Source of the DNA: Periplaneta americana
Taxonomy: Eukaryota; Arthropoda; Insecta; Blattodea; Blattidae
Direction of reading: 5' to 3'
Length of the DNA stretch: 64,000 nucleotides
Assembly (NCBI RefSeq): GCF_040183065.1
Contig: NC_091127.1
Coordinates: 110,239,834 to 110,303,833, forward strand
The notes beneath the pieces are model-generated. The model saw only the letters and a program-made list of their open reading frames with translations. It had not been told where the DNA came from and did not search any database. The stretch's first letter is position 1. The number at the start of each line of letters is the position of its first letter. Below, in pieces: positions 23,301 to 32,979 of this stretch. Made by a program: the position numbers and the translations under genes.

Positions 23301-26300
23301 AAAAAAATGCTCCCTAAAACTCCATTTTAACGTTATTCCAATCGTAAACTAATCTGCCTAGCGTAAGTTTGTTTGTGTCTACTCATATTTGATAATAATC
23401 CCTCCACTTTTCGTCTCTTAGATTTCTTACTGCTCTCGTCAAATAGTTCCTTAAGACTGGAACAAGATACTGGTACTTCACATTTTCCAGGAAAGTTATA
23501 GTACAATTCAACCACTGACTGTTCTTAACCAAAACTTTTCTAACATTTCGATTACTTTCAGTTCATTATTTTTAAACACACTATATAAATTGTCATTAAT
23601 ATTGCTTACAATGACATAATGTCATCAGTACAGTTCACTAAATGTAGTTTCTTTACTGTAGAAAAACTACTTTGCCCTTGCCAAACATGTAATAGCTTCT
23701 TCTGCGTAATCTGAAATAGTATATTACGACATAAGGTTGGGAAGTGCTTTTCACAAAATCGAGGAAAAGTATGAAAAATGAGAAGAGCGAGTTTTTAAAT
23801 TTCCGAGATTTTGTAATGCACCTCACAAACGTGTACTGTACAACTTTTTTTGCACGGTCATATTTTTAAAACTGTAAATACAATATATTTTGCATTGAAA
23901 ATTTAGAGCAATATTATTCCAAAGCCTTCGCAAAACTCCAATGTCATGGTAACTAATTAATTGTAAGTAAAAATAAGTGCACTATAATGGATCTATTTTA
24001 GTATACTTTTATATTATGAAGAATTGTTTCCTAGCAACAAGTTTGTGTGTGGAAATTCTAACTTTCAACGCCTAACAACAATAGCTGTAAATACAACAAC
24101 AAAAAACACGATCGTGCAAAAATATATATTATAGGCCTAATTAATTTATAAATCTTCTCACTATTCGTGAGCTGCCACAAGAGACAAAGAGTACTTAACC
24201 ATATAAATATTTACAAGTTCATTGAACCATTGATTTTGTTTTAACAATGAAACTCCTACAAGTACATAGCTGCAAATACATTTTGAGATTAGTGGAAATA
24301 TACCTAGTTTTAGAGAGGTAAGAGTTACAAAAAAGTAAAGACTGCTAATGAACTTAGTTTGATTTCGAATATAGGTGATGCTTCAGGAGAGCAATTGATC
24401 CTTTCAATGCAGCTAAGGTTACAATCGGAATAATAGATGTAGGTGGTAAAATGATGCAGCTGAATTTCCTGCCACTAAACTCTTGTAACATTACTTCAAG
24501 GTCAAACCTAATAATAATTGAAATCGTTCCCTCTTAAATTTTATTCTATAGGAACTCGAGGGCTTAATAATAAATGGACAGGAAGAAACCAAACAATGGG
24601 AAATAGTACACTAAATTTATAACGTTATTCTGGTTTATGTAGTCTCATAAAATATTGAGTAACTTATAAGGTAAATGTATCCCCTTTTACATGAAGACAC
24701 ATGGGGTACATGAAGGTAGTGGCTTCTTGCTTTCTTGACTTCAGCACTGAATGAAGTGGTGTGGTCGGCACCACATTCTGATTGCCTTTTACCCATGATA
24801 AGATGTAGCACTCTATTTGACAGGAGGCTGAATGGAACCGGGGCCATTCTGGAAGTTCTGGTAGGTAATGACAAAAATTTCATCACCACACAAGATTGAA
24901 CCCGAAACCTTCCATTCCATAGCCAGATGCTCTGCCAACTGAGCTGCTCAGTAGCCAATGTAGAGTATAACATATGAAAACTGCGTGACTACAAAGAGCT
25001 GAAAGGGTACCGGTAGTCTATATCCTATGCATACTTTCCGAATACAGAACTATAGAGCACAAGCTACAGCTACTGATTTAGGAAGCTCAATGCGTGTTCT
25101 GAGACTGAGTTGGGGCGTGATGTCCCACTTAAATAGATTACTTCTGTTTCCGAGATTTTCCATAACTGTACAGTGCATATCAGGTAACCCCATGATAAAA
25201 CCTATGACTCATCTTAACAAATATTATGCTATCGCCAATTCTGCGCAGTTGATAATGAGTTGTTACATAACAGATTATTAAAAAACACAGCAGGTCAGTA
25301 ATGACTGTAAGGCATTTTGTCCGCAGATATGGTTATCCACATTAACACTAAGACAGAAAGCTAAGGAGTAGATCTTCTGACCTACATTACTTATGCATTA
25401 AATGAAATTAGTTTTCATTTTGAAGGGAAACCATGGTATTTATCATAAGAAACTTTATTCATTTAGAATTATTACAATGTTTTTACCGGTTATTTAACGA
25501 TGACATATCAATTACGAGGTAATTTAGCATCGATGGGTTCGGTAATAGTGAAATTATGAGGCCAAAGATTCGCCGTGGGGATACCTGACATTCACCTTAC
25601 AGTTGGGGAAAATCTAGGACGAATCAAAACTCAGAGAGTAGGCCTAACCTTGACTCACAAGTCACGCTCATGACACTGAGATTACACTGGTGGCCTTTCC
25701 AATGTTTTCGGAGAACAAAATTAATAAAATTGTGTTGCTTAGATTTCAATATTCTGACACTATTCATTTATTACTGATTAATCTTTGTATATTCTTCGTG
25801 ATTTTGTTTCGAAGGCTAATTATCAGCATTTCACATCACATGAAATGGAGAGAAACCATTTTAATAAACTACACTTATTTAGTGAGCTATAAATGAAATA
25901 TTTTTATAGCATAAATTGTCTCTAAAGGTAGCTATAGATAGTAATTTTATTTCTATAATTATTGTAATGTAATTGTCTATTATATATCACTGCCAATCGG
26001 TGTGTACCAAGGTATACCCAATTGCAATGCTAATAAATACATACATACTATTTAAAAGCAATGGAAACACACAACATAAAATTGTTACTAATACATTTTG
26101 ATTCATTGAAGGTAATTTTCATCTGAGCAACTCCATTTCTTATTTAATATTTTTCTTCCAGGTGGATGTGAAATAACAAAATCTGGAAAAAGGACATATC
26201 AATGCCTCCCAGATTTGGGATACATTCCTGGCCAGAATAAAAATTCTAAGAAAGCCTTAAAGGTACTGAAAAGTAAAAGGATTACTACTACTTTATAATA

Positions 26301-26725
26301 AAGGAATTGAGAGATAGGTAATTCAATTCAATATCTGGAGCTGTGAGGTTGTAATTTCAAGGTTCCAAAGTGTAAAGCACTCGTCAAACTAAAATCCATC
26401 ACGAGTATTCTTCCTTTCATTAAAAATACATTTGTTTATTGAAACGCTTGTCCTTGTCTTCCTCTTCCTTCTCTTGCTCTTCTTTGGCTTCTTTCTTGTA
26501 TGCTTCATTGTCAACTTAGTCTTGAGTTTAAATATAGCTCAAAAAGACAGTGACCTCTCTCACATTAGTCAACCTATGAGAGCAGGAAACAATTGCGAAG
26601 CAAGTTCTCTCAAAGTATTTCAGGTTTTTCTACCAATCTCCTTTCTTCTTCCTCTTTCTTTCACCCTTTTTATAATTCTCCTCTCAACTTCTTTTTTAAT
26701 CCTTTATTTATACTCCTGATCCTTG

Positions 26726-26784
<59 letters not shown>

Positions 26785-26785
26785 G

Positions 26786-26837
<52 letters not shown>

Positions 26838-29800
26838 CATGAATTTTAAAGGTTCGATAAAATCCTAAGTATGGCTTCCTCCGGAAGAGAAGTAAGGGCT
26901 GGAAGGCGCGTGTTGTAGATTTACAACATGTAAAGAACCCTGTCCCTGACGAAAAATCTCAGGCAAAATGTCGGTTACTTCTCGCCCACACAGAAATTTG
27001 GAGGTAGCACAGTGTGTCCGTACCAGTGCCTAAGTGCGTGTAAGCTTGTCCCAAACCCCATCCCTAATTCATACCATACCATACCATTATCCAGAGCTAT
27101 AAGATGGACAACTTTTTTTTTATAGTTTTATATTACGAAGTGATGTTAGAACAAATACTGTCAATCTCAAAGGCATTTCACATACTTCAAGTGTTATTAC
27201 TAGAGTCCTGCATTTGGTTACTTTTAATACAAGTTGAGGTGTACATCAATCATACTGGCTTTGCATGAAAAGCAAGTTGCAAGTCAACAGTTCACACTTT
27301 ACATGCACCGATTCTGTGTGTCTATTCAGAATCTCAATAAAATTAATCCAAAAGAAATGAAATCACTACCAAATAAATAAATGGAAAGAAGCAGCACCAT
27401 TTTAGTAGTAATGGTGTATTAATAATTATTGATATTAATTAATTATTAGTCTCTTTATTCGTGTACTTGTGTGTGTAAGTCGGTGAACAACAGAAATACC
27501 ACTTGGATTTAATAATAACAATAACGAAGTACAGTATAGTATTTGTTTAAAGGCAGCTTATATGCAATAAAAGTTCACTTTTACTAGGAATAGACGAAAC
27601 AAACAAAAAAAAAACAGGAGCCAGCCCCTTTATTTTCAGGAGCCACCACATTTCGTCCAGACATGCAATGAGAAAACCATTCTAGCTAAGATAAAGATAC
27701 ATCTACTGAAATATATTAAACAATATTAAATATCTACGCAATGCTAACACATGTTCTCAGATTCACTTTGAAATAATGTAGGACAATATCTTGAGATGCG
27801 TAACAAATGTAACAATATTAATTTAAAAAGGACATTTGAATTTCTACCTGCAACCACTTTTGTTAACATTATGTATTAGTCGTAGTGATATAAAAGAAAT
27901 CGAAGTTTTAAAAAATTTCGAACTCAATGAACAATTCAGGCACTACATACAATTTTTAATCGCCATCGCTACCTGGTGTCCGAAATTTGCCTACTCCTGA
28001 TTTTTACAATAAGTGAAACACATCTAGATACTTTAGATCTAATTTAAGTTTGGAATTAACAAATGAAAAAAATATAAATTTCAGCATAAACTTAAAATAA
28101 AACTCATTAAGAGTACATGCTTCACGAATCTCTACAAATTACAATCAATGACTCTAAAAATGTTAAGTGTTTCAGATGAACAATTTTTCCTTCATTCTGA
28201 TCAAATACATTTTCTTCTTTCCTAATGACGTGCTCGCTACCAAATTCTCCTATTGGAGCACTCATTTCCAAGCGTCTAGCTTTGTTTTGTTTTCGCATGT
28301 TCACTGAACACCATACCTGAACTTAAGCAGCATTGGATGCCGCCGATCTATACTCCATACATATCTACACTGTTGCGGGTTGCTTGAAGGCTTTAGGTAA
28401 CAAAACACAAGACTAATTATTGTTATTACATACATACATATCAAATATTCTTTCTAAAACTGGCCATTCTCAAGCAATCTTCTGGAGTTGCACAAATTTT
28501 AATTTCACTCATTTTCGTCACCTTTTCTATGTAAGTTTTTATCAAATAACTTGGGACTGTATTTGCCTCTCATTTGCTTTGCTCCCTTATTTAATCTTGT
28601 ATGGAATACGTAGTTTTTAAATACTTAAAAGATTTAAAGTAAATTTATTAAGCCAAAAAAATACTAATGTATTTTCCCGCATTTTTATTTTCTCGATATA
28701 TAAAAAAAATATGAGTATAAAGAGAAACCATTGTGATGCTACAAAAAAAAAAAACAGTTTCAAGATTTTCCCTGATGCCGAAAATATACCTGGTACCGGT
28801 AGTTTTGTCATGCAATCTGTATGCAATGATTTAGATGAATTTTGTTGATATTCATCGTCTCCAACTCAGTTTATTGAGTTTATTAAGATATAAAATACAA
28901 CTTACGAATGTAGTTAATATAACCACTTTCATGTGTTAAAATAAACTAAGTTGTAAGTTGAATAAAATATAATTATTTTAGTGAAAAATTAATATATCTG
29001 TAATTAAAATAAATTATACAAAATCGGCCCTAATAATTTTTTTTTTAATTTTATTTCTTACGAAAGGACAGGTGATAAAGTAAATGACATAGACAATGAC
29101 ACAGTGTCTCTACAAGAGGTTTTCGTCAGAAAAATTATTATTTATATATTACATACGTATATATTATTCAAAAGAACAAACATTAGCCTGCAAAATGCAA
29201 GTGGCCACAAGAACCCTGAATGCTGGACGTTTGAATATAGTTGATTTAACACAATAATCTAAAAGCACACAAGAAAAAGAAAGCATACAATTTAAAAGAC
29301 TTCTTACTTACTCATAGCTTTTAAGGAACCCAGAGGTTCATTGCCGCCCTCACATAAGCCCGCCATCGGTCCCTATCCTAAGCAAGATTAATCCAGTCTG
29401 TACCATCGTGTCCCACCTCCCTCAAATCCATTTTAATATTATATTCCTATCTATGTATCTGCCTCCCCAAATGTCTTTTTCCCCTCTGGCCTCCCAACTA
29501 ACACTCTGTATGCATTTCTTGATTCACCCATACGTGCTACATATTTAACAAGACTTAATATGAATAAAATGGTATAAAAATGTACGACTTCTTATAACAA
29601 TTTAGACATGGTAAATATGACTAAGTAAAATACACAATGAATCCTTAATAATAGTGAGAATTATTTGTTTTAATATTCTGTGAGGGATGCTAATTTGCTT
29701 CATACTCAAATAAACCTCCTCGGCTATCAAATAGTAATCCTCTCATACACCAGCTCTCTGGATTGATACTGTATTTCTCATTAAAATATGATAAACCTGG

Positions 29801-32800
29801 TTCATATATAGGTTTTTTCTCTAGTCTACTTCAGACATTTTGCTCAATCCTGATGGTAGGATCTAGAATCAAGGCCTTCTTTTTCTGGCGATCGATGACA
29901 ACGATATTTGCTAAAATTTTAGGGCCCAGAGATACCGTGCATGAGTTAATTTGAACTCTAGCTATTATGAAAATACAGAAAAATGAAAAAAGAATATTTT
30001 TCTTTGAATATTTTTCTGTAGACCAAATCGTAAATTCGGGGTTACTATTTCTTAACGGATTAGCTATAAATAACTGTAAATGCCCCCTTGTTCGGCATAG
30101 GAAAATGTCCACACTACAATAAAACATTATTTCACAGTCTCCTGGATCGGTCTGTTTTCATAACATACCTGGTTACTTGAGAAGTACCAGTAGGTAATAT
30201 AATTAAAAATATAATTATAAACTAGTAATACCTCTTCATATTTCTATCATACTTAAATACAGATTTTCGTAAATAACAAAATTAATAACATAACTTACAA
30301 CTTCTTGAAAAATATAATTTTCTGCAAACAATGTCGAGTATTTTACATTTTGTGGTTATAAAAAATCTCTTTTGTAATTCTGAAACGAATGCAAATCTTA
30401 TTTGGGTGCACAGTAAATGATTTGACTAATGTATTTCTCGTGATCAGTAGTTCAAAAAATAAATTATAAACGGAAATACCATTAACAACATGATACATGA
30501 ACTGAAACATATAAATGAGAAATTATGTGTGCTATTTTAACAGATATTTACAGTAACTTATGGCTACTTATAGTCATTGATTATTCAATGAGGATGGCGA
30601 GACCTCATATAAGAGTATGTATATATCAATGTTAGCAGTAACTCATAAACTGTTGTTGAAAATGGCCCTAAAGTCATTTAAATATGCGCTCCTGCATACA
30701 TGGCTTGAATGTCTTAAATGCAGGTAGTTGGCTATTGATAATACAATACAATGAGAGGAGTTTGGCTGGCAGCATGGATCATGTCCCGGTATGGCTCAGA
30801 TGGAAAGAGTCCTCAGCGCGCACAGCTGAGAGGTCCCGGGTTCGATTCCCGGTGCCAGAACGAATTTTTCTCAAATTAATAGATATTTGCATGAAATTGA
30901 AAATTTTTATTCAGGCTTGCAATTTGTTAACTTAGCTGTAATTGAAGTTATTCTTATATTGCAATGTCTTCACTCAAAACAAGATCTAAAAATTACACAT
31001 TTGCTTGTAACTATCTGCAAGATATTATCAAGATAATATGTGATCCCATGAGATACAATGAACTACATTAATAAAGTCTAACCAATTTAAATATTAAAAA
31101 ATGCTACCAACTTGGAAAATAAAGTACATAGAAATCAAGTAGAACAATGTGTTATCTATGGATTTCAATAAGGAAAAAGATTTGAGAACCTTGGTGTAAA
31201 GTTTTCCCTGTGGATTTGAATAGTGGGCAAGTTTTGAGAAGCCTGATATAATTCCGTTACTATGATCTGTAATTCCGTTACTGTTGATTGTAATTCTGTT
31301 ACCACCATTAACCTAACAGTAAATAAAAATAAAATTCTAATAAAAATCCTACACGTTTCTCCCATAACATAACATAACATCATATATGTCATATCCAGGC
31401 CTTGTACACTGGTTTCTGACAAATAAATATTATTATTATTATTATTAGAAAATCCTGCAGTTCATTATTCTTACTTTTCTTGTTAAGATGATAAAGAGAA
31501 AAAAACATATTTTTTGGTAATGGAAATACTTTTCACAGAGCATCTTATTGAAAAGTCATTAATATAAAATACCGATATATGTTGTGCGGTGAAAAAAAAA
31601 AAATTATTCTTTTCTGGTCCCTTTAACCTCTTCCCTTACTATATATTTTACCAGTTTTGTGAAAAAAAGTGTCATTTTTTTATTTTCGTAAAGAGGTCAT
31701 TTAATATTGCAGAATCACTGTACATCATTAATTTTCTTACATACTTAGAAAATCACTATGAAATAGACAATGGGACTCAAACGAGTTAACTCGAGTTAAT
31801 AAATTTTGACATATGTTAGCAACCTGAGTTAACTCGGGTTAATCAGGGAAGTGGTTAATGTCTAAGGAATGTAAACAAAACAAAAATAAACATTCTTTGT
31901 CAATTCATATGCAATGAATACCTTTTAAAATATGCATATATGTATATGCAATGAGAAAACAGGTTACTAGTGACTTGAGTGAAATTTTTCATGAAAAATA
32001 TGAAAACGTGACAAATAATTGAGGACATCACCCAAATAAGAGCGTATAGAGCAAAATGTAGTTCTGATATAAACTAATTTCAATGTTTGTCAGCTGTCAG
32101 TTCATCACAGTTGTCTCGAAAAAGTTTTTCTTCACTGTTAAATTATTGGAATTGTTAATTCCACTTGTGAACATGAAACTACATACATTTATCTAGAATT
32201 TGGTATATTTTACATACAGATTGCATGCATTTAAAATTTTCATTTTCATGTCCACTTTCTCGTGGAATTGCCCATATAGGCTACAGTATATATTTAATCT
32301 TTGGAACCCTGAAGTTCTAGACAAAATAATTTTTAAGTGTCTATATTTAAACTGTACTTACATATAATATGATTTTCCATTACTTAGTATACTATAAAGG
32401 CGAGTTGTATTCTGAAGCCAAATCATTTAGAATTGAGTGACAGTGTATCTGTTTTCCAGAGACCTGAAACAAGCGTTCCAGTGACTTCGATTATTGACGA
32501 AGACACAAGGAAGAGCAAGAAGTTCTCCCTTATATGGCCCAAAGTCCACAAAATCATAGAGAGTAAAGTCATTATCAGGAAATCAAGTGGGTAAGATACT
32601 AAGCATATGCATAAAACTTTAAAAATTAAAAAATCTGATAATAACTTGCTATCTAACTATTCTGTTCTGTGTGCAGGCAAATCTCGCAAGAAGTGAAGTC
32701 AGTTTCACAGTTGCTAGAGAATGAGGATGGTGCTGTTGTTCTCCGATCTGGCCTTGCTGTTAAAGGATCTGCGATAACTCCAGAGAAAAAACCAAGGGTA

Positions 32801-32851
32801 CCAACAATGAGTGAGAGAGATCTTACGAGAAGTCACACAGCAAAACATTGA
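7674..32851 (+). CDS. Large low-complexity protein of unknown function, six-exon model, 5' end missing
   Basis: I do not recognise this gene. Six exons (7674-13189, 17766-18302, 22794-23072, 26162-26262, 32460-32590, 32677-32851) each have plausible splice sites, and the reading phase matches at all five junctions (1, 1, 1, 0, 2). This is the main reason to treat them as one gene. Joined, they give 2,245 residues and a stop. The first exon starts in phase 2 after a good acceptor, so more N-terminus is expected upstream. Residues 1-650 are Ser/Thr-rich with repeated SSQT motifs. Residues 700-840 hold F-C-G-T motifs. Residues 1030-1560 are Lys/Glu-rich with a nuclear-localisation-like basic cluster. 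The last 300 residues look more ordered. No signal peptide, membrane segment or enzyme motif is visible. Inference: a mainly disordered scaffold or regulatory protein. Introns are 4.6, 4.5, 3.1, 6.2 and 0.09 kb and are full of transposon remnants. Confidence 0.78.
8075..9160 (+). repeat. Degenerate coding repeat in exon A (EP-x-SS-x-KDDLSSSQT type)
   Basis: The clearest units are STEPKSSAKDDLSSSQT near 8468 and STEPQSSAKDDLSSSQT near 8588, 120 bp (40 residues) apart. Weaker copies are EPRSSSRDELSSSQT near 9082, ENSVKSDLPSSQT near 8234, ISSSQTMDVEP near 8755, and EPKSSNNEEF and EPVSSIKEDA without the SQT end. Five copies keep S-S-Q-T followed by Leu, Phe or Met. Confidence 0.85.
13750..13925 (+). 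pseudogene. hAT-like transposase C-terminal fragment
   Basis: The plus strand reads FAPVTSCDVERIFSEYK and, after a T-run that shifts the frame, a segment resembling the usual continuation, LSEPKRSISFDKMKMF. The (S/C)-x-DVER-x-FS core is the dimerisation motif found at the end of some insect hAT-related transposases. Only the last domain is recognisable and it is frame-broken. Confidence 0.65.
13958..13990. repeat. (AT)n microsatellite
   Basis: Perfect TA dinucleotide run of about 32 bases. Confidence 0.95.
14421..14468. repeat. (ATT)n microsatellite
   Basis: Perfect ATT run of about 48 bases. Confidence 0.95.
14770..15440 (+). mobile_element. LINE remnant, reverse-transcriptase C-terminal part and tail
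   Basis: Frame-shifted plus-strand sequence reads, in pieces, VMSFGIIFWGNST, then FHTPTASLSCYQ, KGVRYMAITIFNSLPVDIKN and AKLKKYLISHAFYSVGEF. These are the conserved C-terminal stretches of Jockey/CR1-like LINE polyproteins. A noncoding 3' end with TAAATACAATACAATACC follows near 15427. Heavily mutated and 5'-truncated. Confidence 0.8.
15705..16645. repeat. Dispersed repeat, copy 1 (relative inverted at 42600-44760)
   Basis: From GGCCGGACTTAGATATAGTA near 15704 to ATAACGTGA near 16640, this matches the reverse complement of pieces of 42600-44760. Shared stretches include GTTTAGTTTAAATTAGTTTT, the AAAACCAATGCTTAAAAATA region, ACTTCGATAGGAAGTATAAA and GATTTTCAACAATG. This copy differs by an 80-bp T-run insertion (15879-15958) and by a MITE near 16440-16636. 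It lacks the two TIR elements found in the other copy. Family unknown; no coding frame is seen. Confidence 0.8.
16461..16611. mobile_element. MITE, CAGTCACGAAGCT family, copy 1
   Basis: Terminal inverted repeats CAGTCACGAAGCT / AGCTTCGTGACTG, flanked by TA. Inverted similarity extends outwards into CACAGTC..TAGTATATA, so the true ends may be about 20 bp further out (about 16440-16636). The related repeat at 42620 shows the corresponding uninterrupted sequence. Confidence 0.85.
16928..17072. mobile_element. MITE, CAGTCACGAAGCT family, copy 2 (inverted to copy 1)
   Basis: Same terminal repeats and interior as copy 1 but in the opposite orientation, 316 bp away. The two could pair as a long hairpin in a transcript of intron 1. 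TA lies at both ends, and the outer flank TAGACTGTGGTA repeats as in copy 3. Confidence 0.85.
17766..18302 (+). CDS. Large gene, exon B (residues 1840-2017)
   Basis: Acceptor TTGTTGTTCACAG ends at 17765; donor GTG|GTAAGT follows 18302 and is near consensus. It enters and leaves in phase 1. The encoded stretch begins TTDVSDIEGRLPRRR. It contains an acidic Ser-rich run (SESSSVSSSSDSEPDR) and an Arg/His-rich end (RSRSRTKHHKP). No known domain is recognised. The open frame runs on past the donor into a CAT microsatellite; that extension is not coding. Confidence 0.85.
18369..18455. repeat. (ATC)n microsatellite, interrupted
   Basis: Two CAT/ATC runs separated by ATATATCACAT, about 65 bases after the exon B donor. 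A second ATC run lies at 18595-18630. Confidence 0.95.
19144..19899 (-). mobile_element. mariner-like element, decayed
   Basis: The ends CTGGGTGAATAATCCT and AGGATTGTTCACCCAG form an inverted repeat with TA on both sides (19142-19143 and 19900-19901). On the minus strand the interior near 19625-19515 reads RFAGVHVPNRSSIQSRCQK then GFVRESKKAVPSPP. This resembles the N-terminal helix-turn-helix region of mariner-like transposases (VHVPSRQTIYNLV-type). The catalytic part is deleted. Confidence 0.75.
20303..20338. repeat. (AT)n microsatellite
   Basis: Perfect AT run of about 36 bases. Confidence 0.95.
20340..21640. other. Intronic stretch without a recognised feature
   Basis: AT-rich, with several homopolymer runs. 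No inverted repeat, coding frame or tRNA-like motif was seen. Confidence 0.4.
21641..22562. mobile_element. hAT-type element with perfect 14-bp TIRs and 8-bp duplication
   Basis: It begins TAGGGTTGCCAGAT and ends ATCTGGCAACCCTA, a perfect 14-bp terminal inverted repeat. The flanks are identical 8-mers ATTCCCAT (21633-21640 and 22563-22570). No hAT transposase is recognised inside, so it is probably non-autonomous. A LINE fragment is nested at about 21757-21962. Confidence 0.9.
21757..21962 (-). mobile_element. LINE C-terminal fragment (minus)
   Basis: On the minus strand, starting near 21960, the sequence reads in pieces: LKDELEGMVKGRKVRGRRRY, MMDDIK, AETKRKIGKIGECEFAMKDL and HLGRKL. This is the typical tail of insect LINE reverse-transcriptase proteins (GRP/GRRR...W). 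The frame is broken and it is nested in the hAT-type element. Confidence 0.65.
22794..23072 (+). CDS. Large gene, exon C (residues 2019-2110)
   Basis: The acceptor GTGCTTGTTCAG ends at 22793. It is read in phase 1: SAGWTVTVAGSNACPQQPP, then ELEMRLSFPSCPRR, an SDSGLGEDNN acidic turn, and HRWTLMLKNQ. The donor is AAG|GCAAGT at 23072/23073, a GC donor that otherwise fits the consensus perfectly and leaves phase 1, as exon D needs. An alternative GT donor at 23093/23094 (AAAT|GTACCA) also keeps phase 1 but is a poor match. It would add about seven residues rich in Cys. Confidence 0.78.
24665..24956 (-). mobile_element. tRNA-headed SINE (minus)
   Basis: On the minus strand from 24956 the head reads GAGCAGCTCAGTTGGCAGAG (A box), with a B-box-like GGGTTCAATC 45 bases later. 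A body of about 230 bp follows, including GAACTTCCAGAATGGCCCCG and a stretch ending GGATACATTTACC. The architecture and body match a SINE family I recall as common in cockroach-like genomes. Confidence 0.75.
25970..26045 (+). mobile_element. Possible LINE 3' tail
   Basis: CCAATCGGTGTGTACCAAGG followed by ATTGCAATGCTAATAAATAC and a short ATAC repeat. This has the form of a 5'-truncated LINE end, but no coding part is present. Confidence 0.4.
26162..26262 (+). CDS. Large gene, exon D (residues 2112-2144)
   Basis: Acceptor TTTTTCTTCCAG ends at 26161 and donor AAAG|GTACTG follows 26262. It enters in phase 1 and leaves in phase 0. It encodes GCEITKSGKRTYQCLPDLG and YIPGQNKNSKKALK. An unspliced transcript would stop five codons later (TAA), which supports the donor. 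Confidence 0.78.
26729..26838. repeat. (ATT)n microsatellite, interrupted once
   Basis: About 108 bases of TTA/ATT with a single GTC interruption. The isoleucine-run open frame across it is an artefact. Confidence 0.95.
26845..27090 (+). mobile_element. Probable SINE or SINE-like dispersed repeat
   Basis: GC-richer block containing GGAAGAGAAGTAAGGGCTGG, AACCCTGTCCCTGACGAAAA and CTTCTCGCCCACACAGAAAT, ending in an (ATACC) tail near 27080. It matches a repeat body I recall from related genomes. No tRNA head is visible because the adjacent microsatellite replaces the 5' end. Confidence 0.5.
29300..29545 (-). mobile_element. RTE-type LINE 3' fragment (minus)
   Basis: Same 3' coding segment as at 40436-40903 and 56102-57005. 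Shared stretches are CCCTCACATAAGCCCGCCAT and CCCACCTCCCTCAAATCCAT, in the same orientation. This copy is short and more diverged (for example, frame and sequence damage around 29440). Confidence 0.85.
30573..30622. repeat. Short hairpin repeat, copy 1
   Basis: Contains the palindrome CATTGATTATTCAATG and a second short hairpin ending CCTCATATA. A near-identical 50-bp block lies at 62157-62206, inside a BBS5 intron. Confidence 0.75.
30783..30865 (+). repeat. tRNA-like element with AATTTTTCTC trailer
   Basis: ATGGCTCAGATGGAAAGAG (A-box region), a CTCAGC..GCTGAG stem with loop GCGCACA, and the B box GGGTTCGATTCCCGG. The acceptor stem does not pair, and loop position 33 is C rather than the near-invariant U. 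It is followed by GAACGAATTTTTCTC, the trailer also seen at 40 kb and 46-47.7 kb. A tRNA-derived repeat, not a working tRNA gene. Confidence 0.6.
32460..32590 (+). CDS. Large gene, exon E (residues 2145-2187)
   Basis: Acceptor TCTGTTTTCCAG ends at 32459; donor AGTGG|GTAAGA follows 32590. It enters in phase 0 and leaves in phase 2. It encodes RPETSVPVTSIIDEDTRKSK followed by KFSLIWPKVHKIIESKVIIR. This basic, moderately hydrophobic stretch is one of the few parts of the protein likely to fold. Confidence 0.82.
32591..32676 (+). other. Intron 5 of the large gene (86 bp)
   Basis: GTAAGATACT to TTCTGTGTGCAG. Phases match on both sides, and the short length is typical of a minimal insect intron. 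Confidence 0.82.
32677..32851 (+). CDS. Large gene, last coding exon F (residues 2189-2245, stop)
   Basis: Acceptor GTTCTGTGTGCAG ends at 32676, and phase 2 is kept. It encodes QISQEVKSVSQLLENEDGAV, then VLRSGLAVKGSAITPEKKPR and a short tail ending TAKH before TGA at 32849-32851. The segment is predicted helical or mixed, without a recognised domain. Confidence 0.83.
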
Positions 32852-32966
32852 AGAGAGTTACAGCAGTGAATATGTTACAAGACAGTTACATCCTCCGACT
32901 GGAGAAACAAATGAATCTAGAGCACATTCTAATTCCCTGGTTTAGCACTTATGGCTTATAATAACC

Positions 32967-32972
32967 AATAAA
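32967..32972 (+). terminator. Candidate polyadenylation signal of the large gene
   Basis: AATAAA 115 bases after the stop codon, the first canonical hexamer downstream. No transcript evidence is available. Confidence 0.5.
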
Positions 32973-32979
32973 AAATCCA

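Larger units (their letters stand above)
23073..26161 (+). other. Intron 3 of the large gene, probable GC-AG type
   Basis: Starts GCAAGTGC and ends ATTTTTCTTCCAG. It contains a minus-strand SINE at 24665-24956 and a possible LINE tail at 25970-26045. 23080-24660 is otherwise AT-rich without a recognised feature. Confidence 0.65.
26263..32459 (+). other. Intron 4 of the large gene
   Basis: Donor GTACTG at 26263; acceptor TCTGTTTTCCAG ends at 32459. It holds an ATT microsatellite, a dispersed repeat, a LINE fragment, a hairpin repeat and a tRNA-like element. 27095-29300, 29550-30570 and 30870-32450 are AT-rich with nothing I recognise. Confidence 0.7.

Noticed and set aside
28305-28372. Sequence reminiscent of the middle of 5S rRNA (CCTGAACTTAAGCAGCATTGG)
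   Set aside because: Only about 20 bases are similar; the flanking helices and the rest of 5S are absent. At most a 5S-derived repeat fragment.
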